Source: JBIKLM01 sp044375105 (lineage in GTDB: Bacteria > Planctomycetota > UBA1135 > GCA-002686595). Taken from it: a stretch of 13,482 nucleotides of DNA. Numbering within the stretch: the stretch's first letter is position 1; every line of letters begins with the position of its first letter. The stretch is taken from the NCBI GenBank assembly GCA_044375105.1, contig JBILNK010000118.1:1-13482 (forward strand). The letters are read 5' to 3'. Below are positions 1 to 7,080 of the stretch, piece by piece. A model generated the notes under the pieces. The model saw only the letters and a program-made list of their open reading frames with translations, was not told the DNA's origin and did no database searches. The translations under genes were made by a program, and so were the position numbers.

Positions 1-170
1 GGATTTCTTCTCAGGCCATCGGCTCCCCTGCGCGGGATCGGAGGGAAGGCACCCCTTTGTCTCAGCCCGGGTCTGAGCACACTGGGTTTTTCCCTGGCCC
101 CTGCAGCATTTGCCGCGGCTTCGCGATTTCTTGAATTGCCGCTCTCGAGGTCCCGCGCGACGGTGATTCC
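1..170. other. Gene-free left edge, upstream of the arsenic fusion gene
   Basis: I see no convincing coding sequence here. The stretch must hold the promoter and ribosome-binding region of the gene starting at 171, unless that gene is co-transcribed with one off the left edge. No clear -35/-10 pair or ArsR-type operator could be recognised by eye, and there is no good Shine-Dalgarno sequence before the ATG. Confidence 0.4.
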
Positions 171-1352
171 ATGTCGGAAGTTAGACAGAGCGGACCCGGT
201 GTGGACCGCGGACTGCCCGGGGTGGATTCCCGAGCGCTGGTCGCCGAGGGACTCGGCACGGCGCTGCTGGTCGCCGCCGTGGTCGGCTCCGGGATCATGG
301 GGGAGCGGTTGGCGGGGGGCCAGCAGGCCCTGGCGCTCTTGGCCAACACGCTGGCCACCGGCGCCGCCCTGCTCGCGCTGATCCTGTGCTTCGGGCCGAT
401 CTCCGGGGCCCACTTCAATCCGCTGGTCAGCGCCGCTCAGGCCTGCGAGGGGCGTCTCGAGCTGGGCAAGGCCCTGCGCTACGGCGGGGCTCAGTTCGTC
501 GGGGGCCTGCTCGGCACCGTGGCCGCCCAAGCCATGTTTGGGCTTCCGCTGATCCAGGCCGCGGCGCGCGTTCGCAGCGGCCCTGACCTGTGGCTGAGCG
601 AGGCCCTCGCCAGCTTCACCCTGCTCTTGGTGATCGGCCTGTGCTCGCGCCGGCGCCCGGAGGCCACCCCCCTGGCCGTGGCCGCCACGATCACCGCCGC
701 CTACTGGTTCACGGCGTCCACCTCCTTCGCCAATCCCGCCGTGACCCTGGCCCGCGCGGCCACCGACACCTTCGCCGGCATCCGCCTCGCCGATGTGCCG
801 GCCTTTTGGATCGCCCAAGCCCTGGGCGCTGCCGCAGGCGCCCCCCTGGCCCGCTGGATCGCCGGGCCCGTTCCGAGTCCCTCGCCAACCCACTCTCCCA
901 TGAAGACCGTCCTGTTCGCCTGCGTCCACAACGCCGGCCGCTCGCAGATGGCGGCTGCTTTTCTGAACCGCTTGGCCGACCCGCAGCTCGCGCGGGCCAT
1001 CTCGGCCGGCACCTCGCCCGCCGACCACGTGCACCCCGAGGTCCAAGCGGCCATGGCCGAGCTCGACATCGATCTGTCCGGCGCCCGGCCCCAGCGCCTG
1101 ACCCGCGATCTGGCCAGCACGGCCCAGCTGCTGATCACCATGGGTTGCGGCGACAAGTGCCCCTCCGTGCCGGGCCTCAAGGTGATGGACTGGCCCCTGC
1201 CCGATCCCAAGGGTCAGGGCCTCGATCAGGTGCGCTCGATCCGCGACGAGGTCCGCCGGCGCGTGCTGGCGCTGCTGCGCGCCGAGGGCTGGCTGGGCGA
1301 AGCCGCCGGGAACGATCTGAACCGCCCCCACCAGCTCAGCAGCCACGAGTGA
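171..1352 (+). CDS. Aquaglyceroporin-arsenate reductase fusion (AqpS-ArsC type)
   Basis: This 393-residue protein combines an inner-membrane channel with a cytosolic enzyme. Residues about 20-235 are a MIP/aquaporin domain with hydrophobic helices. The first pore box reads GAHFNPL (N83-P84-L85, in place of NPA). The second is canonical, FANPAVTLAR (N188-P189-A190, with R195 as the likely selectivity-filter arginine). A short Pro/Ser linker (about 234-243) leads to a low-molecular-weight-phosphatase-type arsenate reductase. That domain has a CX5R P-loop (C251 to R257, then S258), MGCGDKCP with C326 and C330 as candidate redox cysteines, and a DP pair (D345-P346) as the likely general acid. Inferred role: ArsC reduces arsenate to arsenite, which leaves through the attached channel. 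Fusions of this layout are known in actinobacteria (Frankia, Salinispora). An internal ATG at 900 could start ArsC alone, but it has no ribosome-binding site and the frame is open across the linker. No ars regulator or Acr3 gene is visible beside it. Confidence 0.93.
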   Translation: MSEVRQSGPGVDRGLPGVDSRALVAEGLGTALLVAAVVGSGIMGERLAGGQQALALLANTLATGAALLALILCFGPISGAHFNPLVSAAQACEGRLELGKALRYGGAQFVGGLLGTVAAQAMFGLPLIQAAARVRSGPDLWLSEALASFTLLLVIGLCSRRRPEATPLAVAATITAAYWFTASTSFANPAVTLARAATDTFAGIRLADVPAFWIAQALGAAAGAPLARWIAGPVPSPSPTHSPMKTVLFACVHNAGRSQMAAAFLNRLADPQLARAISAGTSPADHVHPEVQAAMAELDIDLSGARPQRLTRDLASTAQLLITMGCGDKCPSVPGLKVMDWPLPDPKGQGLDQVRSIRDEVRRRVLALLRAEGWLGEAAGNDLNRPHQLSSHE

Positions 1353-1652
1353 TCCGCCGGCCCGCCCAGGCCTTAGGTCGGCGCCGGGGTACAGGGGCAC
1401 CCTGGAGGTCGAGAGCCGGGAGCCAAGCCTGCACGTCGGGCACTCCCGCGAGGTTGCCTCCACCGGCATCCAGGCACCTCGAATCCAACGGGCTGCCTGT
1501 CTTGGACCTCCCCGATGGCGGGGAGGTCCTAAAGAAAAGCTGCGCGCAGCGGCGATGCCGATCCCTGGGGACGGCGGATGGCGGCCCAAGGGAGCGCTTG
1601 CAGGCTGGCCCGCTCGACCGGGCGCAGCCAGGGTCGGTCTTCGCTCAGCCTG
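1353..1652. other. Intergenic region between convergent genes
   Basis: This is about 300 bases between the end of the arsenic fusion gene and the end of the minus-strand secreted-protein gene. Open frames crossing it have arginine/proline-rich translations typical of high-GC noise. The only structure I can support is the strong inverted repeat near 1503-1530, listed separately. Confidence 0.6.
1504..1529. terminator. Perfect hairpin between convergent genes
   Basis: Arms 1504-1513 and 1520-1529 are exact reverse complements. An additional G-C pair (1514-1519) closes a four-base loop, giving an 11-bp stem. It lies about 150 bases past the arsenic gene stop and about 125 bases past the stop of the minus-strand gene, so it could serve both directions. 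Neither side carries a real T-tract (the plus side continues TAAAGAAAAG), so it is not a classical intrinsic terminator. Confidence 0.5.
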
Positions 1653-2285
1653 TCAACCGCCGATGCGCGGGGCGCGCAAGCCGCTGATCAGGTCTTGTTC
1701 CTGCGGCGAGAAGCGCTCGACCGCGTAGGACGCGAAGCGCAGCAGCTCGTAGCTGTCGTAGAGCTCGACCGCTTCCCGTGCGGCGCCCTGGGCCGCGGTC
1801 GCCCCGGGGGCGGTCACGCCGGCGCTGCGGGCCAGGTCCAGCTGGCGCTGGGCTTCGGCGGCGGTGACCCGCTCGGGCAGCTCGGGCTGGCCCCAGAAGA
1901 TCGGGGTAGTCGACAGGTCCGGGGTGCCCGGGACCAGCGCCACCAGGATGCCCGAGCGATCGCCCACGTTGACGCGCTCGGCGGTTTCTGCGCCCACGTA
2001 GAGCACGTTTTCGAAGGTCTGCCGCGGCACCAGCAGCTCCGGGGCCATGCGCAGGACCAAGAGCGTGCCCGTGTCGTAGCGCGGGGCCTCGGCGCGGTAG
2101 TGGTGGGTGTGGGCTTCGACCAGCCGGAAGGGGGTTGCTTCGATCAGCTCGATCGGCTGGATCTGGGGCGCGGCGGGCTGGGCGGGCAGGGGGCTCGCGA
2201 CCTGGCGCTCGCCGCTGAACGCGATCACGCCGCCGCCGATGGCCGCTGCGGCCAGGGCCGCGGCAGCGAAGGAGGTGAGTTTCAT
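1653..2285 (-). CDS. Exported protein of unknown function
   Basis: This 210-residue protein opens with MKLTSF followed by an Ala/Gly-rich hydrophobic stretch (about 5-24), read as a signal peptide or an N-terminal membrane anchor. A Pro/Ala-rich spacer (about 31-44) follows, then a soluble domain. That domain has a His-rich motif (AHTHHYRAE, 58-66), a beta-rich middle (about 72-122) and an acidic/aromatic C-terminal helical part (about 142-198). I do not recognise a family; the HTHH cluster could bind metal, but this is a guess. The gene starts 29 bases after the hydrolase stop on the same strand, so the two are probably co-transcribed and may act in the same extracellular process. No Shine-Dalgarno sequence is evident. 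The start was chosen because it gives a sensible export signal. Several longer overlapping frames on both strands have low-complexity arginine-rich translations and were discarded. Confidence 0.75.
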   Translation of the reverse strand: MKLTSFAAAALAAAAIGGGVIAFSGERQVASPLPAQPAAPQIQPIELIEATPFRLVEAHTHHYRAEAPRYDTGTLLVLRMAPELLVPRQTFENVLYVGAETAERVNVGDRSGILVALVPGTPDLSTTPIFWGQPELPERVTAAEAQRQLDLARSAGVTAPGATAAQGAAREAVELYDSYELLRFASYAVERFSPQEQDLISGLRAPRIGG

Positions 2286-2314
2286 GGGTGGTGTGTTGGG
2301 CGTAGGGGCGTGGA

Positions 2315-4660
2315 TCAGTCGCGGTTGAGCTCCAGGTCGTCGAGGCCAAAGGCGCCTGCGGCGCTGCCATGGCTCGGTCCGAAGACCAGTTCGAGCTTGG
2401 CCATGCGATCGAGGTCCAGGTCGGGCTCGACGGTCTGGAATTCGAGGAAGCCGATACGCACGGTCTCGAATTCGTTGGCCCAGCCGGCGCTGCCCGAGCC
2501 GCAGCCCGTGCGCTGGTAGGGCTCTTCGATGCCCTGGGCCACGCGCAGCACGCGCAGCTCGGCCGAATCGCCGTCCTGGTCGACCAGGCGGACCGAGAAA
2601 TTGGCATCGCCGATCTCGCCGACGGTGAACGGATCGCGGGTCGACTGGCAGACGCGCATGGAGAGCGTGCGGAATTGGCTCCAGTCCGTCTGCCCAGCCA
2701 CCAAGCCGTAGCTGAGCAGGAAATCACCGCTGCCATCGAAGCGGAACACCGTGCCGAACTCGGGATCGCTGGCGTTGCACTGCGACATGCCGTTCATGGC
2801 CTCGCCGGCGACGAACGTGAGCGCGTTGTTGGGGTCGTCGAGCCGGCCGATGGCGCGGTTCAGGAGGTTGCTGCTGACCGTGGCGCCGGAGCTGGCGCTG
2901 AACAGGCTGGCGGGCGCCTCGAAGTCGTCGATCACCAGCTTGCCGCTCTGGCTGGCCTCGCGGAATTGCACCGTGACGCCGATGCAGGGGTTGCTGGTCA
3001 CCGGCACCGCTTGGGGCCACAGATCCTTGTACTGGCGCGTCAGGAATTCCTTGCCCGCGGGATTGTTGCGGGCGTGGAACTCCACCAGCGGCAGGAGGTA
3101 CCCGCGCATGATCTGGTGCGTCTGAGCCCGTCCGATCAGGCAGGGACCCGCCGCCACCGAGCTGCCGCCGCCGTCGTGCAGGTCGCCGTGGCCGGCTCCG
3201 TAGATGGCGATCGACTGGCGCTGGTTGGTGGCCCGCGAGAGCAGGTGGTAGGACTGGGTGACGTCGCTGGAGACGCAGCCCGAAACGTCCGCGTCGGCGG
3301 TGGCCACCCACAGGTGGTAGTTCTCGCCGTGGGGGTTGGCCGAGTTGGTGCCCAGGAAGTCCGTGGGCGCCATCGAGGAGATCAGGCGGATGTTGGCCGC
3401 GCCGAAGTTGGCCGGCACGAAGGTGCCGTCGATGATCCGGTCGTAGGCGCGCGCCACGCCTTCACCCCCGCGGCTGTGGCCGATCCAGGTGATGTTGTTC
3501 ACATCGACCCGGCCGAGCAGCACGCCGCCGGCGATCGTGGCCAGGTTGCCGAGCAGATAGTCGGTATTGGTCAGCGTCGTGGTCGAAGCGGTCTCGATAC
3601 CGGGCACCGTGTTGTTCTGGTGCGACATGACCACGTAGCCGTAGCTGGCGAGATGGTTGCCGATGTGGTCGTACCATTGGTAGTTGTGGCCGTTGCCGTG
3701 GCTGACCACCACGATCGGCACGTTCGAGAGGCTCGCGATGTTGGACGGGTAGTAGAGGTTCTGTCCCAGCAGGTTCCCGCCGCTGTAGAGGGTCTCCACC
3801 ACGGTCAAGGGCCCGCTCAGCGAAGGGTCGCGGCAGATGAAGAGGCCCGCCCCGGAATAGCCGTCGATCAGGTCGGGGGCATCCAGGCTGCCGTTGCGGT
3901 TCACGTCCACGACCACGTCATACCCGCGGCCGAGGCTCGCCAGCACATCGCCCGAGAGCGTGCCGGCGTCCACATTGATGATGTTGTTGGGTACCCCCAG
4001 CGCCGAGACGGTCAGCGCGTTGATGCCGTCGCCGCTCAGGTCGACGAGCCCAGGGGCGCTCTGCCAGGACGCCTTACTCTTGTCGGCCACGACGTAGATG
4101 TCCACGGTTTGGCCCACCAGCGCGGGGAAGCGGTTGGGGTCGATGCTGATCCGCAGGGAATCGCTTTGGCGGAAATTCTGCACCCAGCTGAAGAAGGGCG
4201 GACCGGAGCGCGGTACGCCGGCCAGCTCGACTTCCGTGGGGGTGGAGAGGGGATCGAAGATCGAGACCGGAATCGCCGCCGAGAAGTCGAGCCCGTTCGG
4301 GTCCTGCTCGTCGAGGATCACGCCGAGCGTGAAGACCTGCACCCCGGCCAGTCCGGGCTGGTTCGGCACACTGAGCAGGGCGCCGAAGCTGCCGTTGCTG
4401 TCGGTGACGCCCTGGGCCAGAATCAGTACCTGGTTGGTGAACCCGAGGGGCACGCTTTCGCCCCCGATCACGACCGGGCCGGCGCTCGAATCCACGAGGA
4501 TCAGGGCGCCCTTGCCGGGGGCGCCGCTGAGCACGGCGTTGAGGGTGCTGTTGAGGGGGGCGCTGACTGCCGACTGCCCATTCAGGGTCAGGTCGGAAGC
4601 CATAGCCGCGGAGGCCAGCCCGAAGCAGAGCGCCGCGGCCAGGGGGAGTCGTTTGCCCAT
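2315..4660 (-). CDS. Large exported multidomain alpha/beta hydrolase
   Basis: This 781-residue protein begins with a good signal peptide (1-21, cleavage predicted after A-M-A). Residues about 22-135 form a beta-rich module ending in VPNQPGLAG (98-106), related to the N-terminus of the divergent kelch protein. Around 252-263 is a calcium-loop-like segment, D-V-N-R-N-G-S-L-D, of dockerin/EF-hand style. The catalytic alpha/beta hydrolase core (about 300-535) contains an HGNG oxyanion-type motif (321-324) and the nucleophile elbow G394-H-S396-R-G-G, with S396 as nucleophile. D434 is a possible acid, and H491 or H495 (GAGHGDLHD) the probable catalytic histidine. The C-terminal part (about 570-780) starts VIDDFE and ends LDDLEL, a pattern seen in CBM11/CIA30-like jelly rolls. 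Likely an esterase or lipase-like enzyme outside the cytoplasm; the substrate is unknown. No Shine-Dalgarno is obvious; the signal peptide fixes the start. Paired cysteines fit an oxidising compartment. Confidence 0.9.
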   Translation of the reverse strand: MGKRLPLAAALCFGLASAAMASDLTLNGQSAVSAPLNSTLNAVLSGAPGKGALILVDSSAGPVVIGGESVPLGFTNQVLILAQGVTDSNGSFGALLSVPNQPGLAGVQVFTLGVILDEQDPNGLDFSAAIPVSIFDPLSTPTEVELAGVPRSGPPFFSWVQNFRQSDSLRISIDPNRFPALVGQTVDIYVVADKSKASWQSAPGLVDLSGDGINALTVSALGVPNNIINVDAGTLSGDVLASLGRGYDVVVDVNRNGSLDAPDLIDGYSGAGLFICRDPSLSGPLTVVETLYSGGNLLGQNLYYPSNIASLSNVPIVVVSHGNGHNYQWYDHIGNHLASYGYVVMSHQNNTVPGIETASTTTLTNTDYLLGNLATIAGGVLLGRVDVNNITWIGHSRGGEGVARAYDRIIDGTFVPANFGAANIRLISSMAPTDFLGTNSANPHGENYHLWVATADADVSGCVSSDVTQSYHLLSRATNQRQSIAIYGAGHGDLHDGGGSSVAAGPCLIGRAQTHQIMRGYLLPLVEFHARNNPAGKEFLTRQYKDLWPQAVPVTSNPCIGVTVQFREASQSGKLVIDDFEAPASLFSASSGATVSSNLLNRAIGRLDDPNNALTFVAGEAMNGMSQCNASDPEFGTVFRFDGSGDFLLSYGLVAGQTDWSQFRTLSMRVCQSTRDPFTVGEIGDANFSVRLVDQDGDSAELRVLRVAQGIEEPYQRTGCGSGSAGWANEFETVRIGFLEFQTVEPDLDLDRMAKLELVFGPSHGSAAGAFGLDDLELNRD

Positions 4661-4962
4661 GGGTCTCTAGTGGGGTGGCGGGGCCCGCCGGGGCGGCGGC
4701 GGGGCTGGGGGAATGTTTCAGACTAGAACCAGGACGGAATCGAGGGGGATTGGTTGCAAACAATCCGGACCGCGTCTTCTTTTGTTGAGTAAAAAATATA
4801 GACAAACCTCCCTGAAGGCCTGGCGGGGCACCGGGTTGCGTGGTCTCCACTGCCCCTTGCCCTCGCCTATACCCAGCACCCCCTCACCACTGGCGGCCCG
4901 GCAGCCCGGGACTCGTTAACATTGCATTGACCTGGGTCTTCCCCCTCTAAAAGCACTCACCC
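4661..4962. promoter_or_regulatory. Divergent intergenic control region
   Basis: About 300 bases separate the start codons of the minus-strand hydrolase and the plus-strand kelch gene, so promoters for both should lie here. A G-rich block (4672-4711) sits next to the hydrolase start. An unusually AT-rich patch at about 4779-4805 contains TATAGA (4797-4802), which could be a -10 element, but I find no convincing -35 partner on either strand. Near the kelch gene, TTGCAT (4922-4927) and TCTAAA (4946-4951), 18 bases apart, form a weak promoter-like pair only 11 bases before the ATG. None of these elements is certain. Confidence 0.4.
4672..4711 (+). other. Putative G-quadruplex motif by the hydrolase start
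   Basis: Five G-runs of at least four (4672-4675, 4680-4683, 4690-4693, 4701-4704, 4707-4711) are separated by loops of 4, 6, 7 and 2 bases on the plus strand. This is the template strand for the hydrolase gene, 12-51 bases upstream of its ATG. The pattern fits a loose quadruplex definition, but in a ~70% GC genome such runs can arise by composition alone. Confidence 0.35.
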
Positions 4963-6495
4963 ATGCGCTCCCCGAATCCGGCTTCCTGCTCCCTGGCGGC
5001 CCTGCTGGCCGCAGCCCTATGCACCCCCGCTCAGGCCCAGCTGTCCCTCGACAAGCAGGGTGGGGCGGTTCCCGGCAGCGCGACCTTCCGCCTGAACGGC
5101 TCCGGCGGGCAAATCTACGCCGTGGTGCTGAGCACGCTCGAGGCCCAAAGCGAAGTCCTGCCCGGCGTGTTCCTGGACGTGGCCCTGGACCAGCTCAACC
5201 TGACCTTCACGGTGCCGGGCCTGCTCGGCGTGCTGAACGGCGCGGGCCAGGCCAATCCGGTCCTAGCGGTGCCGAACAACCCGGCCCTGGCGGGCGCGCG
5301 CGTCTCGGCCCAAGCTCTGCAGGGGCCCCTGTTCGACGACGTCTCCAATCTCGTGCGCGTGACCTTGGCCGCGCCGGGCACCTTCGCCGAAACCCTCGGC
5401 GATCCGCTGCTGCCGATCGCCGGCGGCGCCGCTGCCAAGCTGCCCAACGGCCGGGTGCTGTTCGCCGGCGGCAGCGGGCCCGCGGCGCAGACCTACGACT
5501 CGCGCATCGAAGAATGGGAGCTCTCGGGCGCCAGCTTCGGCGTCGGCTTCCTGTCGCAATCGACCGCCTTGGCGGACGGGCGCATCCTGTTCACTGGGGG
5601 CTTGGACCTCCTGACCGGCCAGCCGACCAACGCGGCCGCGCTCTACAACCCGCTCGACCAAACCACCATCGACCTGACCATGACCGCAGCGCGGGCCGGC
5701 CACCAGGCCACGCTGCTCTCCAACGGGCGCGTGATGGTCACCGGCGGCTTCGGCAGCCTGACCACCGGCGGCGGCACCGACATCCTGACGATCCTGCTGA
5801 ACGCCTTTGCGGGGCTGCTGAACAGCACCGAGTTCTTCGACCCGAACACCCAGGCCTTCAGCGCCGGCCCGAACATGCTCGAGCCGCGCGCCTTCCACAC
5901 CTCGACCGCCCTCGGCAACGGGGACGTGCTGATCGCCGGCGGCCTGACGCGCCTGCCGATCATCAACATCCCGGCGGTCTCGAACACCGCCTACCAATAC
6001 ATCCCGGCCCTGCAGAGCTTCGGCCTGCCCAAGCTGTTCAGCGGCCCGCGCCTGCTGCACACCGCGGTGCGCATCGGCGATGGCTCGGTGCTGTTGGCGG
6101 GCGGTTTGACCTTGGACCTTGCCGCGTTCCTCGCTAGCGGCGACCTGACCCAGATCAGCCTGGGAGCGCTCAGCGACGTGCAGCGCTACACCACCGGCTT
6201 GTTTGGCGCCTTCTCCTCGGTCGGCACGCTCTCCGAGCCCCGTGCCGGTGCTGCGGCGGTCGCCCTGCCCGGCAACCAGGCCCTATTCCTGGGCGGCTTC
6301 CGCGTGATCCTGTCGAGCGCTCAAATCGACATCGGGCTCTCCCAAGGGGCCGATCGCTACACCCTGGGCCAAGGGGTGACGGCCACCGGTTCCCTGACCG
6401 CGGCGCGCCTGTTCCCGCTGGCCTTGGGGCTCGACGACGGCACGGTCCTGGTGGCCGGCGGCGGCCCGCTGACCGCCGAGGTCTATCAGCCCTGA
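4963..6495 (+). CDS. Exported kelch-repeat beta-propeller protein
   Basis: This 510-residue protein has a signal peptide (1-25, cleavage after A-Q-A before QLSLD). Residues about 26-137 form a beta module containing LAVPNNPALAG (101-111), closely similar in layout to the module at the N-terminus of the divergent hydrolase. Residues about 145-510 carry kelch motifs of the form G-R-V-L-x-x-GG. Gly-Gly doublets fall at 169, 212, 261, 326, 380, 444 and 499, seven in all with 43-65 residue spacing, consistent with a six- or seven-bladed propeller. R-x-G-H/A-x-A/T segments before the doublets (for example 244-250) support the kelch assignment. It is probably a secreted binding or scaffold protein; some kelch propellers are oxidases, but I see no catalytic signature. 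The start is fixed by the signal peptide; no Shine-Dalgarno sequence is visible. A strong hairpin follows about 60 bases after the stop. Confidence 0.9.
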   Translation: MRSPNPASCSLAALLAAALCTPAQAQLSLDKQGGAVPGSATFRLNGSGGQIYAVVLSTLEAQSEVLPGVFLDVALDQLNLTFTVPGLLGVLNGAGQANPVLAVPNNPALAGARVSAQALQGPLFDDVSNLVRVTLAAPGTFAETLGDPLLPIAGGAAAKLPNGRVLFAGGSGPAAQTYDSRIEEWELSGASFGVGFLSQSTALADGRILFTGGLDLLTGQPTNAAALYNPLDQTTIDLTMTAARAGHQATLLSNGRVMVTGGFGSLTTGGGTDILTILLNAFAGLLNSTEFFDPNTQAFSAGPNMLEPRAFHTSTALGNGDVLIAGGLTRLPIINIPAVSNTAYQYIPALQSFGLPKLFSGPRLLHTAVRIGDGSVLLAGGLTLDLAAFLASGDLTQISLGALSDVQRYTTGLFGAFSSVGTLSEPRAGAAAVALPGNQALFLGGFRVILSSAQIDIGLSQGADRYTLGQGVTATGSLTAARLFPLALGLDDGTVLVAGGGPLTAEVYQP

Positions 6496-6557
6496 CCCGC
6501 TCGGCTGCGGGCAGCGTCCCCCTGGCCGGGACCCGCCCGCGGCCCATGGACCGATTC

Positions 6558-6593
6558 CTGCGCGCCGTCCGGCACCCGCCGGGCGGCGCGCGG
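6558..6593 (+). terminator. Long GC hairpin downstream of the kelch gene
   Basis: Bases 6558-6573 pair with 6578-6593 around a four-base loop (ACCC). The 16-bp stem contains two G-T wobbles and is otherwise fully Watson-Crick. It begins 62 bases after the kelch stop codon and is followed by CTTTCG, a short T-run. This is the most likely end of the kelch transcript, although the T-tract is weak. Confidence 0.55.
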
Positions 6594-6655
6594 CTTTCGA
6601 GGGGGCGCTTGGCTGGCGTCCGTCGGCCTGGCACCCGAGCTCGCACCCGTGGCCT

Positions 6656-7043
6656 GTGCGGCCCGTCGACCCGCCCCCCGATGTCAGCCTGCCGATCCAG
6701 CACCTGATCGCCTCCGAGCCGGCCCTGTTCGCTCGATCGACGCCGTTCCGATTCCCGGGCCCGACGATCGCCGGCCCCGTCCCTGGGCAGGCGACGCGCT
6801 TCGACAACGATTCCAAACCGGCCGTCGACGTGGTCGTCGATCCAGCGCTCGCTTCCCTCGACAGAGGAAGCGCCACGGGCATCGAGCGCTCGACCGTCGG
6901 CTTCGACTGACTGTTCTCCAGCGGATGTCTGGGCGGTGCTGTCGACGGCCGTGGCTCGCCTTTCGATTCCCTGGAAGCCAGCCTGGTGGCGCTAGACGAC
7001 ACGCGGCACGGCACCCACCGATCCGCGCTCGACGAAGGCTCGA
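6656..7043 (+). pseudogene. Possible decayed coding tract with in-frame TGA
   Basis: Reading in the frame of the GTG at 6656, 84 codons have about 86% G or C at third positions and a protein-like, non-arginine-rich composition (for example DNDSKPAVDVVVDP). The frame is also open upstream to at least 6569. It meets a TGA at 6908-6910, after which the same frame continues with reasonable composition (LFSSGCLGGAVDG) to about 7040. This could be a broken gene with a premature stop, or a small real gene ending at 6910. I do not recognise the protein. It lies directly before the ABC-ATPase relic and may belong to the same lost locus, which is speculative. Confidence 0.3.
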
Positions 7044-7080
7044 GAGCCGGCCCCTGCCGGCGGCGGAAGCGGCGCGCGGC

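Noticed and set aside
900..1352. Separate arsC gene starting at the internal ATG
   Set aside because: No ribosome-binding site precedes it and the frame is continuous with the aquaporin domain, so a fusion is the simpler reading.
1645..2736. Minus-strand open frame of 363 codons overlapping the hydrolase end and the small exported gene
   Set aside because: The translation is Arg/Pro/Ala low complexity, and it overlaps two better-supported genes in another frame.
2369..4726. Plus-strand open frame of 785 codons opposite the hydrolase gene
   Set aside because: Its translation is a His/Ala/Val/Gly-rich mirror with no domain logic. The minus strand has a signal peptide, catalytic motifs and normal composition. 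Long antisense frames are expected in high-GC DNA.
4774..4805. Promoter assignment for the AT-rich patch with TATAGA
   Set aside because: No acceptable -35 box at 16-18 bases on either strand, and the distance to the kelch start would be about 160 bases. Mentioned only within the intergenic description.
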